Shown: piece after piece, positions 9,041 to 16,427 of the stretch | Numbering within the stretch: position 1 is the first letter of the stretch | Layout: each line of letters opens with the position of its first letter | Assembly: GCA_964236735.1 (NCBI GenBank) | Contig: CAXSFM010000030.1 | Coordinates: 1-32,167, forward strand | Reading direction: 5' to 3' | Length of the DNA: 32,167 bases | Source of the DNA: JAIVJG01 sp964236735 | GTDB lineage: Bacteria; Acidobacteriota; Blastocatellia; Pyrinomonadales; Pyrinomonadaceae | Position numbers and translations under genes: made by a program | Notes under the pieces: model-generated | Seen by the model: only the letters and a program-made list of their open reading frames with translations | Told to the model about the DNA's origin: nothing | The model's database searches: none

Positions 9041-9203
9041 TATTGCGGGGGTGGCAAATGAATGTGACCGGAGATTAACCACAGAGAACACAGAGAGCCA
9101 CAGAGGAGACCATCAAGCCTCAGTCTTTCCTCTGTGTAACTCTGAGTCCTCTGTGGTGAACATTCTTTCTCTCATGTCGCACTCATTCGCAACCCGCTAT
9201 AGT
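9041..9203 (+). repeat. CACAGAGG hairpin repeat element, copy 2 (degenerate)
   Basis: 163 bp, in the same orientation as copy 1, with shared ends (TATTGCGGG...GGCAAATGAATG at left, CGCAACCCGCTATAG at right). The central inverted repeat is still visible (ACCACAGAG...CTCTGTGGT), but several arm positions no longer pair. It looks like an older or decaying copy. It sits between the divergent receptor (6715-9024) and the oxidoreductase operon. Confidence 0.8.
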
Positions 9204-9408
9204 TCGATTCGAGTCGCTTCGACATTGAGCATCCTCACGCAACATCTTCGACGATGATATTTATAGTCGCATCAAACTTTGATGAATGTATGCCGGGATG
9301 AAGCCGCGCATATTTTTTTCTTGCTCTTTTCTTTGGGCTATACTGTGCTTCAATAAATTGCGATCAGGCATGGCGGATACAACTTGCGAGACAGGGAGGA
9401 TTTTTTCA

Positions 9409-9969
9409 ATGAGCGAAACACGCGGCGACACGACCGGCTCTGTTGAGAATTTGATGCCGGTCACTTTACGCATCAACGGCGGCATCCACGAGCTACACAT
9501 CGAGCCGCGCGTTTCTCTGCTCGATGCGCTGCGCGAATACGTCGGGCTGACGGGGACGAAGAAGGGCTGCAATCAGGGCGCGTGCGGCGCGTGTACCGTG
9601 CTCGTTGACGGCGAGCGCATCAACTCCTGTTTCGCCCTCGCCGTGCAATATCAAGGCCGGGAGATTACGACCATCGAAGGCGTCACAGAAGACGGCCAAC
9701 TCCATGCGTTGCAAGCCGCGTTCATCGAGTCGGACGGTTTCCAGTGCGGCTACTGCACGCCCGGCCAAATCTGCTCGGCCATCGGGATGCTCGCGGAGTT
9801 CAAGCAGGGAATGCCGAGCGCGGTCACGGAAAACGTCTCTGCATCGGAGTTAAACTTTTCCGATGCGGAAATCAAAGAGCGCATGAGCGGCAATTTGTGT
9901 CGCTGCGGCGCGTATGTCGGCATCGTCGAAGCGATCCATGAAGCATTTGGCGCGGAGGCCGCGCGATGA
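9409..9969 (+). CDS. paoA: Molybdenum aldehyde oxidoreductase, 2[2Fe-2S] small subunit (PaoA/YagT-like)
   Basis: 186 residues from the chosen ATG, which follows a strong GGGAGGA ribosome site; upstream in-frame methionines (9286, 9370) lack one. The N-terminal plant-type ferredoxin domain has Cys54, Cys59, Cys62 and Cys74 (GCNQGACGACTVLVDG). The C-terminal all-helical domain has Cys113, Cys116, Cys164 and Cys166 (FQCGYCTPGQ, GNLCRCGAY). All eight ligands of the two clusters are present. It carries electrons from the molybdenum centre to the FAD subunit. The E. coli homologue has a twin-arginine leader; this protein has none, which suggests a cytoplasmic enzyme. Its last bases overlap the next start (ATGA), so translation is coupled. 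The symbol reflects family, not proven substrate. Confidence 0.92.
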   Translation: MSETRGDTTGSVENLMPVTLRINGGIHELHIEPRVSLLDALREYVGLTGTKKGCNQGACGACTVLVDGERINSCFALAVQYQGREITTIEGVTEDGQLHALQAAFIESDGFQCGYCTPGQICSAIGMLAEFKQGMPSAVTENVSASELNFSDAEIKERMSGNLCRCGAYVGIVEAIHEAFGAEAAR

Positions 9970-10961
9970 AAAATTTTACCTACGCACGCGCTGAAAATGT
10001 CGGGGCGGCGATTCAATCAATCGCGCACAACGAGCGCGCCAAGTTCTTAGGCGGCGGCACTAATCTCGTTGACCTGATGCGCGAGAACATCGAACAGCCC
10101 GACGAGTTGGTTGACGTGACTGCTCTGCCGCTCTCACAAATTGAAGAACTTCCAGATGGAGGCGTGAGCATCGGCGCGCTCGTGCGTAACAGTCACCTCG
10201 CCGCGCATCAACTCATCCGCGAACGCTATCCGGTTTTGTCGGAAGCGATTTTGGGCGGCGCGTCAGGACAGATTCGCAACATGGCGACGACGGGCGGCAA
10301 TCTCATGCAACGCACGCGCTGTTACTACTTCTACGACACGGCGGCGCGCTGCAACAAACGCGAACCCGGTGCAGGCTGCGACGCGCTCGAAGGCTTCAAT
10401 CGTATCCACGCCATCCTCGGCGCGTCGGACGCCTGCATCGCCACGCATCCTTCGGACTTATGCGTCGCGCTCGTCGCGCTCGATGCGACGGTTCGTGTAA
10501 CCGGCGCAAACGGTGAGCGCGCGATTCCCTTCACCGAGTTTCATCGCTTGCCCGGAAACACGCCGCAGACTGACACGAACTTGCAGCTTGACGAGTTGAT
10601 CACGGCAGTTGAGTTGCCCGCGCTTCCCTTCGCGCGCCACTCTCTGTATCGCAAAGTTCGCGACCGCGCTTCTTACGCTTTCGCGCTCGTCTCGGTCGCC
10701 GCCGCGCTCGAAGTCGAAGACGGGATGATTAAGAATGTGCGCCTCGCGCTTGGCGGCGTGGCGCATCAGCCCTGGCGCGCGGTCGCCGCCGAAAGGGTGT
10801 TGACGGGCGCACCGGCGAACGAAGAGACATTCAAAGCGGCGGCGGCGGAAGAACTGAAAACGGCGCGCGGCTACAAACATAATTCATTCAAAATCGAACT
10901 CGCGCAGCGCACGATAGTGAGCGTGCTGAAAACTCTGGCGAGTGAAGGAGGCGCGAGATGA
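9966..10961 (+). CDS. paoB: Molybdenum aldehyde oxidoreductase, FAD subunit with an extra Cys-rich insertion (PaoB/YagS-like)
   Basis: 331 residues of the CO dehydrogenase/xanthine dehydrogenase FAD-binding family. The FAD loop FLGGGTNLVDLM is at residues 28-39 and the second flavin motif ASGQIRNMATTGGNLMQRTRC at about 99-119 (read as consecutive blocks). After that comes an insertion with Cys119, Cys129 and Cys138 (RCYYFYDTAARCNKREPG followed by AGC), the pattern of the PaoB subgroup that binds an additional [4Fe-4S] cluster; a fourth ligand cannot be fixed by eye. The start overlaps the small subunit (ATGA) and the end overlaps the large subunit (ATGA), the classic coupled three-gene order. 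The subunit passes electrons to an acceptor, oxygen or a ferredoxin in known relatives. Confidence 0.92.
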   Translation: MKNFTYARAENVGAAIQSIAHNERAKFLGGGTNLVDLMRENIEQPDELVDVTALPLSQIEELPDGGVSIGALVRNSHLAAHQLIRERYPVLSEAILGGASGQIRNMATTGGNLMQRTRCYYFYDTAARCNKREPGAGCDALEGFNRIHAILGASDACIATHPSDLCVALVALDATVRVTGANGERAIPFTEFHRLPGNTPQTDTNLQLDELITAVELPALPFARHSLYRKVRDRASYAFALVSVAAALEVEDGMIKNVRLALGGVAHQPWRAVAAERVLTGAPANEETFKAAAAEELKTARGYKHNSFKIELAQRTIVSVLKTLASEGGAR

Positions 10962-13210
10962 GCAGCAACGCGGGAATCGTCAAGCCGGGAGCCATCGGCC
11001 AGTCCTTCAGCCGCGTGGACGGGCGTTTGAAAGTCACCGGGCAGGCGACGTTCGCCGCCGAATACAAATTGGAAAATGTCGCGCACGCCGCGCTCGTCTT
11101 CAGCCGCATCGCGAGAGGAAAAATCAAAAGCATTGACACGAGCGCGGCGGAAGACGCGCCGGGCGTGATCGGCGTCCTGACGCACGAGAACGCGCCGCAG
11201 ATGAAGAAGACGCCCGTCTTCGGCTCGGCGAGTGAGGGAGAACCCGGCGCGTCCGCGTCGAGCATCAGGTATCTCAACACGGACGAAATTTCTTTCAACG
11301 GCCAGCCGGTCGCCGTCGTCATCGCCGAAACGCTTGAGCAAGCCGAGCACGCTGCGACGCTCGTCGCCGTCAAATACGAAGAGAAAGAGGCGCGGCTTTC
11401 GCTGGATGCTGAAAAACTTAACGCCATCGTGCCCGATCAAATTCTCGGCGAGCCTGCCGAGATCAAACAGGGCGACGCGGAGAAGGCTCTCGCCGAAGCG
11501 CGTCATAAAGTTGACAACAGTTACACCACACCGCCGCACAACCACAACGCGATTGAGTTGCACGCGACGCTCGCCGCGTGGAGTGAAGACAAAGAGAGTT
11601 TGACGGTTTACGACGCGACGCAATACGTTAAAGGCATTCAAACAATGCTCGCCAAACAGTTCTCGCTCAAAGTTGAGAACGTGCGCGTCGTCGGCTCGTT
11701 CGTCGGCGGCGGCTTCGGCGGCAAAGGCAATGCGTGGGCGCACGTTCAGCTTGCAGTCGCGGCGGCGAAAGTTGTGAAGCGTCCGGTCAAGCTCATGCTC
11801 ACGCGCGAGGGAGTGCATCTCGCGGTCGGCGGGCGCACGCCGACACAGCAGCGCGTCGCGCTCGCCGCGAGCGACGAAGGTGATTTGACCGCGCTCATCC
11901 AGACAGGCTTGACGCAAACCACCGAGCACAACGAATTCGCCGAGCAGTTCACTTTTCCGGCGCGGCATCTCTACAAGGCGGAGAACATCTGGCTCCGGCA
12001 AGAGGTCGTGCATCTCGACGTAGTGCCCAACACATTCATGCGCGCGCCAGGTGAGACGCCCGGCACGTTCGCGCTCGAATCGGCGATAGACGAACTCGCG
12101 CACGAGTTGGGCGTTGACCCGATTGCGCTGCGCGCGCGCAACGAGCCGGAGAAAGACCCCGTCAAAGGCATTCCGTTTTCGATGCGTAACATCACTGAGG
12201 CTTACCGCATCGGCGCGGAGATGTTCGGCTGGTCGAAACGAAACGCCGCGCCGCGCACGACACGCGACGGAAGACATTTGGTCGGCTCCGGCGTCGCCAC
12301 CGCATACTATCCCGCCTACCAATTTCCGGCGTCGGCGCGCGTGGAGATTCACGCCGACGGCCACGCGCTCGCACAAAGCGCGATGCACGAGATGGGCATG
12401 GGCAGCGCGACGGCGCAGGCGCAAAATCTCGCGGACGAGTTGGGCTTGCCCTTCGAGCAAGTGCGCTTCGAGTACGGCGATTCGCGTTTCCCCGACGCGC
12501 CGGTCGCGGGCGGCTCGAACTCGACGATCAGCGTCGGCGCGGCGGTCAAAGCTGCGTGCGACGAGGCGAAGAAAATCATTCATGGACTCGTGGGCGAAGA
12601 TGAAGCCTCGCCGCTCATGGGCACGCGCTTTGATGAAGTGGAGTTTCGCGACGGCGGCATCTATCGCAAAGACGATGCCACCAGAGGCGAGACGTTCGCC
12701 GCCATCCTGCGACGTTTCGAGTTAGACAAAATCGAAGCTGACGGCAAGGCCGCGCCCGGCAAGGATTCGCAGAATTATTCGATGGGTTCTTACGGCGCGC
12801 AGTTTTGCGAAGTGCGTGTGGACGAAGACACGGGCGAGGTGCGCGTCTCGCGTTTCTTAGGCGTGTTCGACTGCGGCAGGATCATCAACCCGAAGACCGC
12901 TTCGAGCCAGTGGCGCGGCGGCATCACGATGGGCATCGGGATGGCCTTAAGCGAGGAAGCTCTCTTCGACGCGCGCATGGGGCACATCGTTAACCCGTCG
13001 CTCGCCGAGTATCACCTGCCGGTTAATCTGGACGTGCCGAACATCGAGATACATTTTCTCAACATCCCCGATCCGTTGACCCCGATGGGCGCGCACGGCG
13101 TCGGCGAAATCGGCATCACGGGCGTCGCGGCGGCCATCGCCAACGCCGTCTTCAACGCGACCGGCAGACGCATCCGCGATCTGCCCATCACACTGGACAA
13201 GCTCCTCTGA
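10958..13210 (+). CDS. paoC: Molybdenum aldehyde oxidoreductase, molybdopterin-binding large subunit (PaoC/YagR-like)
   Basis: 750 residues of the xanthine dehydrogenase large-subunit family. The N-terminal aldehyde oxidase/xanthine dehydrogenase a/b hammerhead domain starts at SRVDGRLKVTGQATFAAEYK. The molybdopterin domain includes GSFVGGGFGGKGNAW, FMRAPGETPGTFALESAIDE and AGGSNSTISVGAAV. The conserved catalytic glutamate is at about residue 717 in GAHGVGEIGITGVAAAI. The length is normal for PaoC-type proteins. It probably oxidises an aldehyde or N-heterocycle, substrate unknown. No XdhC/PaoD-type cofactor insertion chaperone is encoded in this window, so that protein must come from elsewhere. 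Repeat copy 3 begins 95 bases after the stop. Confidence 0.92.
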   Translation: MSSNAGIVKPGAIGQSFSRVDGRLKVTGQATFAAEYKLENVAHAALVFSRIARGKIKSIDTSAAEDAPGVIGVLTHENAPQMKKTPVFGSASEGEPGASASSIRYLNTDEISFNGQPVAVVIAETLEQAEHAATLVAVKYEEKEARLSLDAEKLNAIVPDQILGEPAEIKQGDAEKALAEARHKVDNSYTTPPHNHNAIELHATLAAWSEDKESLTVYDATQYVKGIQTMLAKQFSLKVENVRVVGSFVGGGFGGKGNAWAHVQLAVAAAKVVKRPVKLMLTREGVHLAVGGRTPTQQRVALAASDEGDLTALIQTGLTQTTEHNEFAEQFTFPARHLYKAENIWLRQEVVHLDVVPNTFMRAPGETPGTFALESAIDELAHELGVDPIALRARNEPEKDPVKGIPFSMRNITEAYRIGAEMFGWSKRNAAPRTTRDGRHLVGSGVATAYYPAYQFPASARVEIHADGHALAQSAMHEMGMGSATAQAQNLADELGLPFEQVRFEYGDSRFPDAPVAGGSNSTISVGAAVKAACDEAKKIIHGLVGEDEASPLMGTRFDEVEFRDGGIYRKDDATRGETFAAILRRFELDKIEADGKAAPGKDSQNYSMGSYGAQFCEVRVDEDTGEVRVSRFLGVFDCGRIINPKTASSQWRGGITMGIGMALSEEALFDARMGHIVNPSLAEYHLPVNLDVPNIEIHFLNIPDPLTPMGAHGVGEIGITGVAAAIANAVFNATGRRIRDLPITLDKLL

Positions 13211-13305
13211 TGACAGCTTCGCAGTTATGAAGCGTTGGCCTTGATGAGCTATTACTTTGGCTCCTTGCCTTCTCGTCGCGATGATGTTGCAGCGATCAAC
13301 TCAGG

Positions 13306-13480
13306 CTTATAGCGGTTTGCGAGTGAGTGAGAATTGAGTGAAAGAATGTTCACCACAGAGGACACGGAGGCGCACAGAGGAAAGACTTGAGGTGTGATTG
13401 TCTCCTCTGTGCTGCCTCTGTGCGCCTCCGTGTCCTCTGTGGTTAATCTCTAGCCGCATTCATTTGCTGCTCGCAGTAAA
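13306..13480 (-). repeat. CACAGAGG hairpin repeat element, copy 3 (inverted)
   Basis: 175 bp, in reverse orientation to copies 1 and 2. The CTTATAGCGGTTTGCGAGTG end is the reverse complement of the right end of copy 1, and CATTTGCTGCTCGCAGTAA that of its left end. The core is a perfect inverted repeat with 29-bp arms at 13352-13380 and 13415-13443. Compared with copy 1 the arm differs at three positions, and each change is mirrored in the opposite arm, so pairing is fully retained. It fills most of the gap between convergent paoC and the sugar dehydrogenase gene. Confidence 0.85.
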
Positions 13481-13557
13481 CTCAATGGCAGCCTGATCTA
13501 CATCTTCGACTTGAAGAAAGATCGCGGATGAGCGACATGTAACCATGCTTCGTTCGC

Positions 13558-15336
13558 TCACGGTTTGTCTCGCACGTCGGGTCGCCGCTGATACGTGCCG
13601 ACGACTTCGCCTCTGGCGACGACGTGGCCGCGCATCGCATCGAGCAGAGCTTGCCGGTTGAAACCGGCTGGCAGGTTGAGCGTCGTATCCAGCGCGAAGA
13701 CTTGAAAATGATAATTGTGCGGCTTGTCTGCGGGCGGCGGATGCGGGCCGTAGTAACCGATCTTGCCCGTGATGTTTCCGCCCTGCATCGCGCCGGATGC
13801 GAGCGCGTCGGTCTTGGGTTGATTCGCGCTCAACTGCGTGACGCTCGTCGGGATATTTGCGACCAGCCAGTGCGTCGTCGGTTTCAAGGCTGCGTCCGGG
13901 TCTTCGAGCATGATGGCGACGGACTTCGCCGCGCCTGGCACGCCCGACCACGCGAGCGCAGGCGATGTGTCCGCGTAGTACGACGAATGCTCGTCGGGTA
14001 TGACCGCGCCGTTACGGAACGCGGACGACGTGACGTTGATGCGCCCGTTGGCAGCAGCAGCAGTCTCCGGCAAGAGCATGGAAATTTGCTCGCGCGACAT
14101 GATCGCGAGCGCGCTCCCTGCCCCGCTCGCGTTGCCCGCGTTGTAGGTGACGCGGTAGATGATGTTGTTCGTGTCGTCGGAGACGAGCAGCGCGCCGTCT
14201 CTGGCTTGCGCGACTCCGGCGAGGCGCGCGAAGTTCGCATCCTTGCCGTCGGGCGCGCCGCCTTTGACGAGAAAGCCGCTTAAGAACGATTCGATCTTCG
14301 ACGGCTTGCCGCTCGCGTCAAAGTGGATGCGTGCGACTTCGTAACCGCTCGGCGGGTTGCGATTCCACGAGCCGCGCAAAGCGATGAAGGCGTCGTTCTT
14401 ATACTCGGACGGAAACATCGCGCCGGTGTAAAAAGTCAACTCGATGCCTGCGGAGTGCGCGGTGTTGAGCAAGGCCGGCTCGCGGCTCTGTCGCGCCCAG
14501 TCTTCATTCGTCAGGCCGAGCGGCGCGGGCGGCTTGTTGTGCGGGTTCAATTCGCTTTTGGCATAGACATACGGCCAGCCGTACTTTTGATTTTCGACCA
14601 GCTCATTAAACTCTTCTTCCGAATCGTTATCGCCGAACCAGTCCATGCCGTTATCCCAGCCGAACATTTTGCCGGTTGCGGGATGCCAGCCGAAGCCGAT
14701 GGTATTACGCAGTCCCGAAGCGTAGATTTTGCGATTCGTGCCGTCGAGGTTGAGACGCAACATCGTGGCGTTCTCTTTGTTCGATTCGTCGCAGGCATTG
14801 CAGGTCGAGCCGACCGAGACGTAAAGCTGTTTGTTATGAACCGCGATGGTGCGATTCGGATGCTGCCCGGCGTCCGGCAAATCGTCTAAGAGCATCTTCA
14901 ATTCGCCGAGCGTGCCGTCCGGTTTGATGTCCGCGACGTACAACTCTTTGACCGTCACGATGTACGCCTTGCCGTCGTTGAGCGCGATGCCGTGCAACAT
15001 CGGTTTCGTCGCGACCACCTTCTGCACGTCCGCCACACCGTCGCTGTCTGTGTCCTTCAACATCGTCAGCGTGCCCGCATCGCGTTGCGAGACATACACC
15101 GTGCCGTCCGGCGCAACGGCGAGCATTCGCGGGTTTTGAATTTCCGCGAACTTGGCGACGTGAAATCCAGTGGGCAGACGTAGCGTGTTGATGCGCGCCA
15201 CCGTCGGCTCAAGCCGCCCGGTTTCATAGAAACTACCCGTCACCGGAACAACCTGCGCTTGTTTGTCAGCTTGCGCCGCCGCGTGCGCCGCGCAACAGAC
15301 CGCGATCAGGCACGCGATGAATATTTTTCTCTTCAA
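13558..15336 (-). CDS. PQQ-type sugar (sorbosone-like) dehydrogenase fused to a PEBP/YbhB domain
   Basis: The TTG at 15336 gives 592 residues and is chosen because a GGGGTGGA ribosome site precedes it and the protein then opens with a signal peptide (LKRKIFIACLIAVCCAAHAAAQ). A longer frame to 15498 would overlap the upstream SDR gene by 103 bases. Residues about 40-410 form a glucose/sorbosone dehydrogenase six-bladed propeller: RLPTGFHVAKFAEIQNPRML, LDDLPDAGQHPNRTIAVH, YASGLRNTIGFGWHP, NQKYGWPYVY and ALRGSWNRNPPSGY. Residues about 431-592 form a phosphatidylethanolamine-binding-protein/YbhB-type domain: PALAWSGVPGAAKSVAIMLE, DPDA, THWLVANIP and IGYYGPHPPP. The propeller probably oxidises a sugar or polyol in the periplasm using PQQ; the PEBP domain has no clear role here. 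A CNAC motif is present, but CxxCH is absent, so no haem is attached. Confidence 0.85.
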   Translation of the reverse strand: MKRKIFIACLIAVCCAAHAAAQADKQAQVVPVTGSFYETGRLEPTVARINTLRLPTGFHVAKFAEIQNPRMLAVAPDGTVYVSQRDAGTLTMLKDTDSDGVADVQKVVATKPMLHGIALNDGKAYIVTVKELYVADIKPDGTLGELKMLLDDLPDAGQHPNRTIAVHNKQLYVSVGSTCNACDESNKENATMLRLNLDGTNRKIYASGLRNTIGFGWHPATGKMFGWDNGMDWFGDNDSEEEFNELVENQKYGWPYVYAKSELNPHNKPPAPLGLTNEDWARQSREPALLNTAHSAGIELTFYTGAMFPSEYKNDAFIALRGSWNRNPPSGYEVARIHFDASGKPSKIESFLSGFLVKGGAPDGKDANFARLAGVAQARDGALLVSDDTNNIIYRVTYNAGNASGAGSALAIMSREQISMLLPETAAAANGRINVTSSAFRNGAVIPDEHSSYYADTSPALAWSGVPGAAKSVAIMLEDPDAALKPTTHWLVANIPTSVTQLSANQPKTDALASGAMQGGNITGKIGYYGPHPPPADKPHNYHFQVFALDTTLNLPAGFNRQALLDAMRGHVVARGEVVGTYQRRPDVRDKP

Positions 15337-15395
15337 TTTATGTCCACCCCATTCCCTTGATTCGTTGAGATTCAGACTTGCGTCACAAGTGTGAG

Positions 15396-16184
15396 CTAGT
15401 TCTCTCCCGACCCCGGCTCGGCCATTTTGCGATGCTGCTCGGCAAGGATGCTCGAAGGCGTCAGGAGCGCGATGGCTGACTGCAATTTGTTCTGCCAACC
15501 GCTGACGACATCACCGTCGCCGTTCATCATCGCGTCGAAGCCGGTCTTGGCGACATCCGCCGGATCGTCCTTCTTTTGCTGACCCAACTTTGTGTCCAGC
15601 AGGTCGGCGCGCTCGAAGAAATCCGTCTCGGTCGCACCCGGCATCAGACAGGTGACGGTCACGCCCGTGTCTTTCAACTCGGCTCTGAGCGCGAACGAGA
15701 AAGAATCTATGAACGCCTTCGTGCCGTTATAGACTGCCTGATACGTGCCCGGCATGAAGCCTGCGATGGAGCCGGTGATGAGGATGCGCCCCTGCCCGCG
15801 CGCGCGCATCTCGCGCCCGACTTTCTGGAGCAGATAGATAGTGCCGGTGATGTTGGTATCAACGACGTGCCGCGCCTCGTCGAAGTTCTGGTCGAGAAAA
15901 CCCTTCCCCAATCCATGCCCGGCGTTGGCGAGCAGCGCGTCAACGGGACGGCCTTTGGCTGCCGTATAGAGTTTATCAACGCCTTCGAGTGTGGCGAGGT
16001 CAGCTTCTATGGCTTCCACCTCGACGCCTGTTTGTTTGAACGCCTGCGCCGCGTCGTTGATGGCAGGCTCATCGGCGGCGATGAGTAAGTCGTAGCCATT
16101 CTCGGCGCAGAGTTTGGCGAGTTCGTAGCCGATGCCGCTTGATGCGCCTGTGACGATGGCGAACGGACGTGGATGTGAAGACAT
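15396..16184 (-). CDS. Short-chain dehydrogenase/reductase (classical SDR)
   Basis: 262 residues, cytoplasmic, no signal. The cofactor loop TGASSGIG is at residues 12-19, the structural motif NAG at 87-89, Ser139 in ITGSIAG, and Tyr152/Lys156 in VYNGTKAF, so the catalytic tetrad is complete. The length suits a classical SDR using NAD(P)H. No acidic residue typical of strict NAD preference stands out after strand 2 (LLIAADEP). The substrate is unknown. It is upstream of the sugar dehydrogenase gene on the same strand, with about 60 bases between, and may share a transcript with it. Confidence 0.9.
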   Translation of the reverse strand: MSSHPRPFAIVTGASSGIGYELAKLCAENGYDLLIAADEPAINDAAQAFKQTGVEVEAIEADLATLEGVDKLYTAAKGRPVDALLANAGHGLGKGFLDQNFDEARHVVDTNITGTIYLLQKVGREMRARGQGRILITGSIAGFMPGTYQAVYNGTKAFIDSFSFALRAELKDTGVTVTCLMPGATETDFFERADLLDTKLGQQKKDDPADVAKTGFDAMMNGDGDVVSGWQNKLQSAIALLTPSSILAEQHRKMAEPGSGEN

Positions 16185-16427
16185 AAATTCCCTTCCCTGA
16201 AAGATGTGCTTGAAACCAGTGAATTGTTTTGTGTGTTAACTGCGCTGAGTCATGTTGGTTGATAACTATGCCGTATTTGTTTTCTAATCTTCACTTTTAA
16301 TTGTCTCCTGTTCCACCACTTTCGCTATGGCTAAACTGCGTGCCTCATCACGTACCGCAATAGTCGGCTGACAGCCCTGTTGTCAAAGTTATCGTGCAAA
16401 GAAGAAATTTGACGATGCGTCGAGTGT

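Noticed and set aside
10871..12583. 570-codon minus-strand ORF within the paoC region
   Set aside because: An Arg-rich antisense shadow of the GC-rich paoC gene; the plus strand carries the clear family motifs.
14760..14830. Cytochrome c haem site (CNAC) in the sugar dehydrogenase
   Set aside because: The motif lacks the required histidine (CxxCH), so haem attachment is not supported.
15337..15498. Upstream ATG extension of the sugar dehydrogenase gene
   Set aside because: It would overlap the SDR gene by 103 bases and bury the signal peptide; the TTG at 15336 has a ribosome site.
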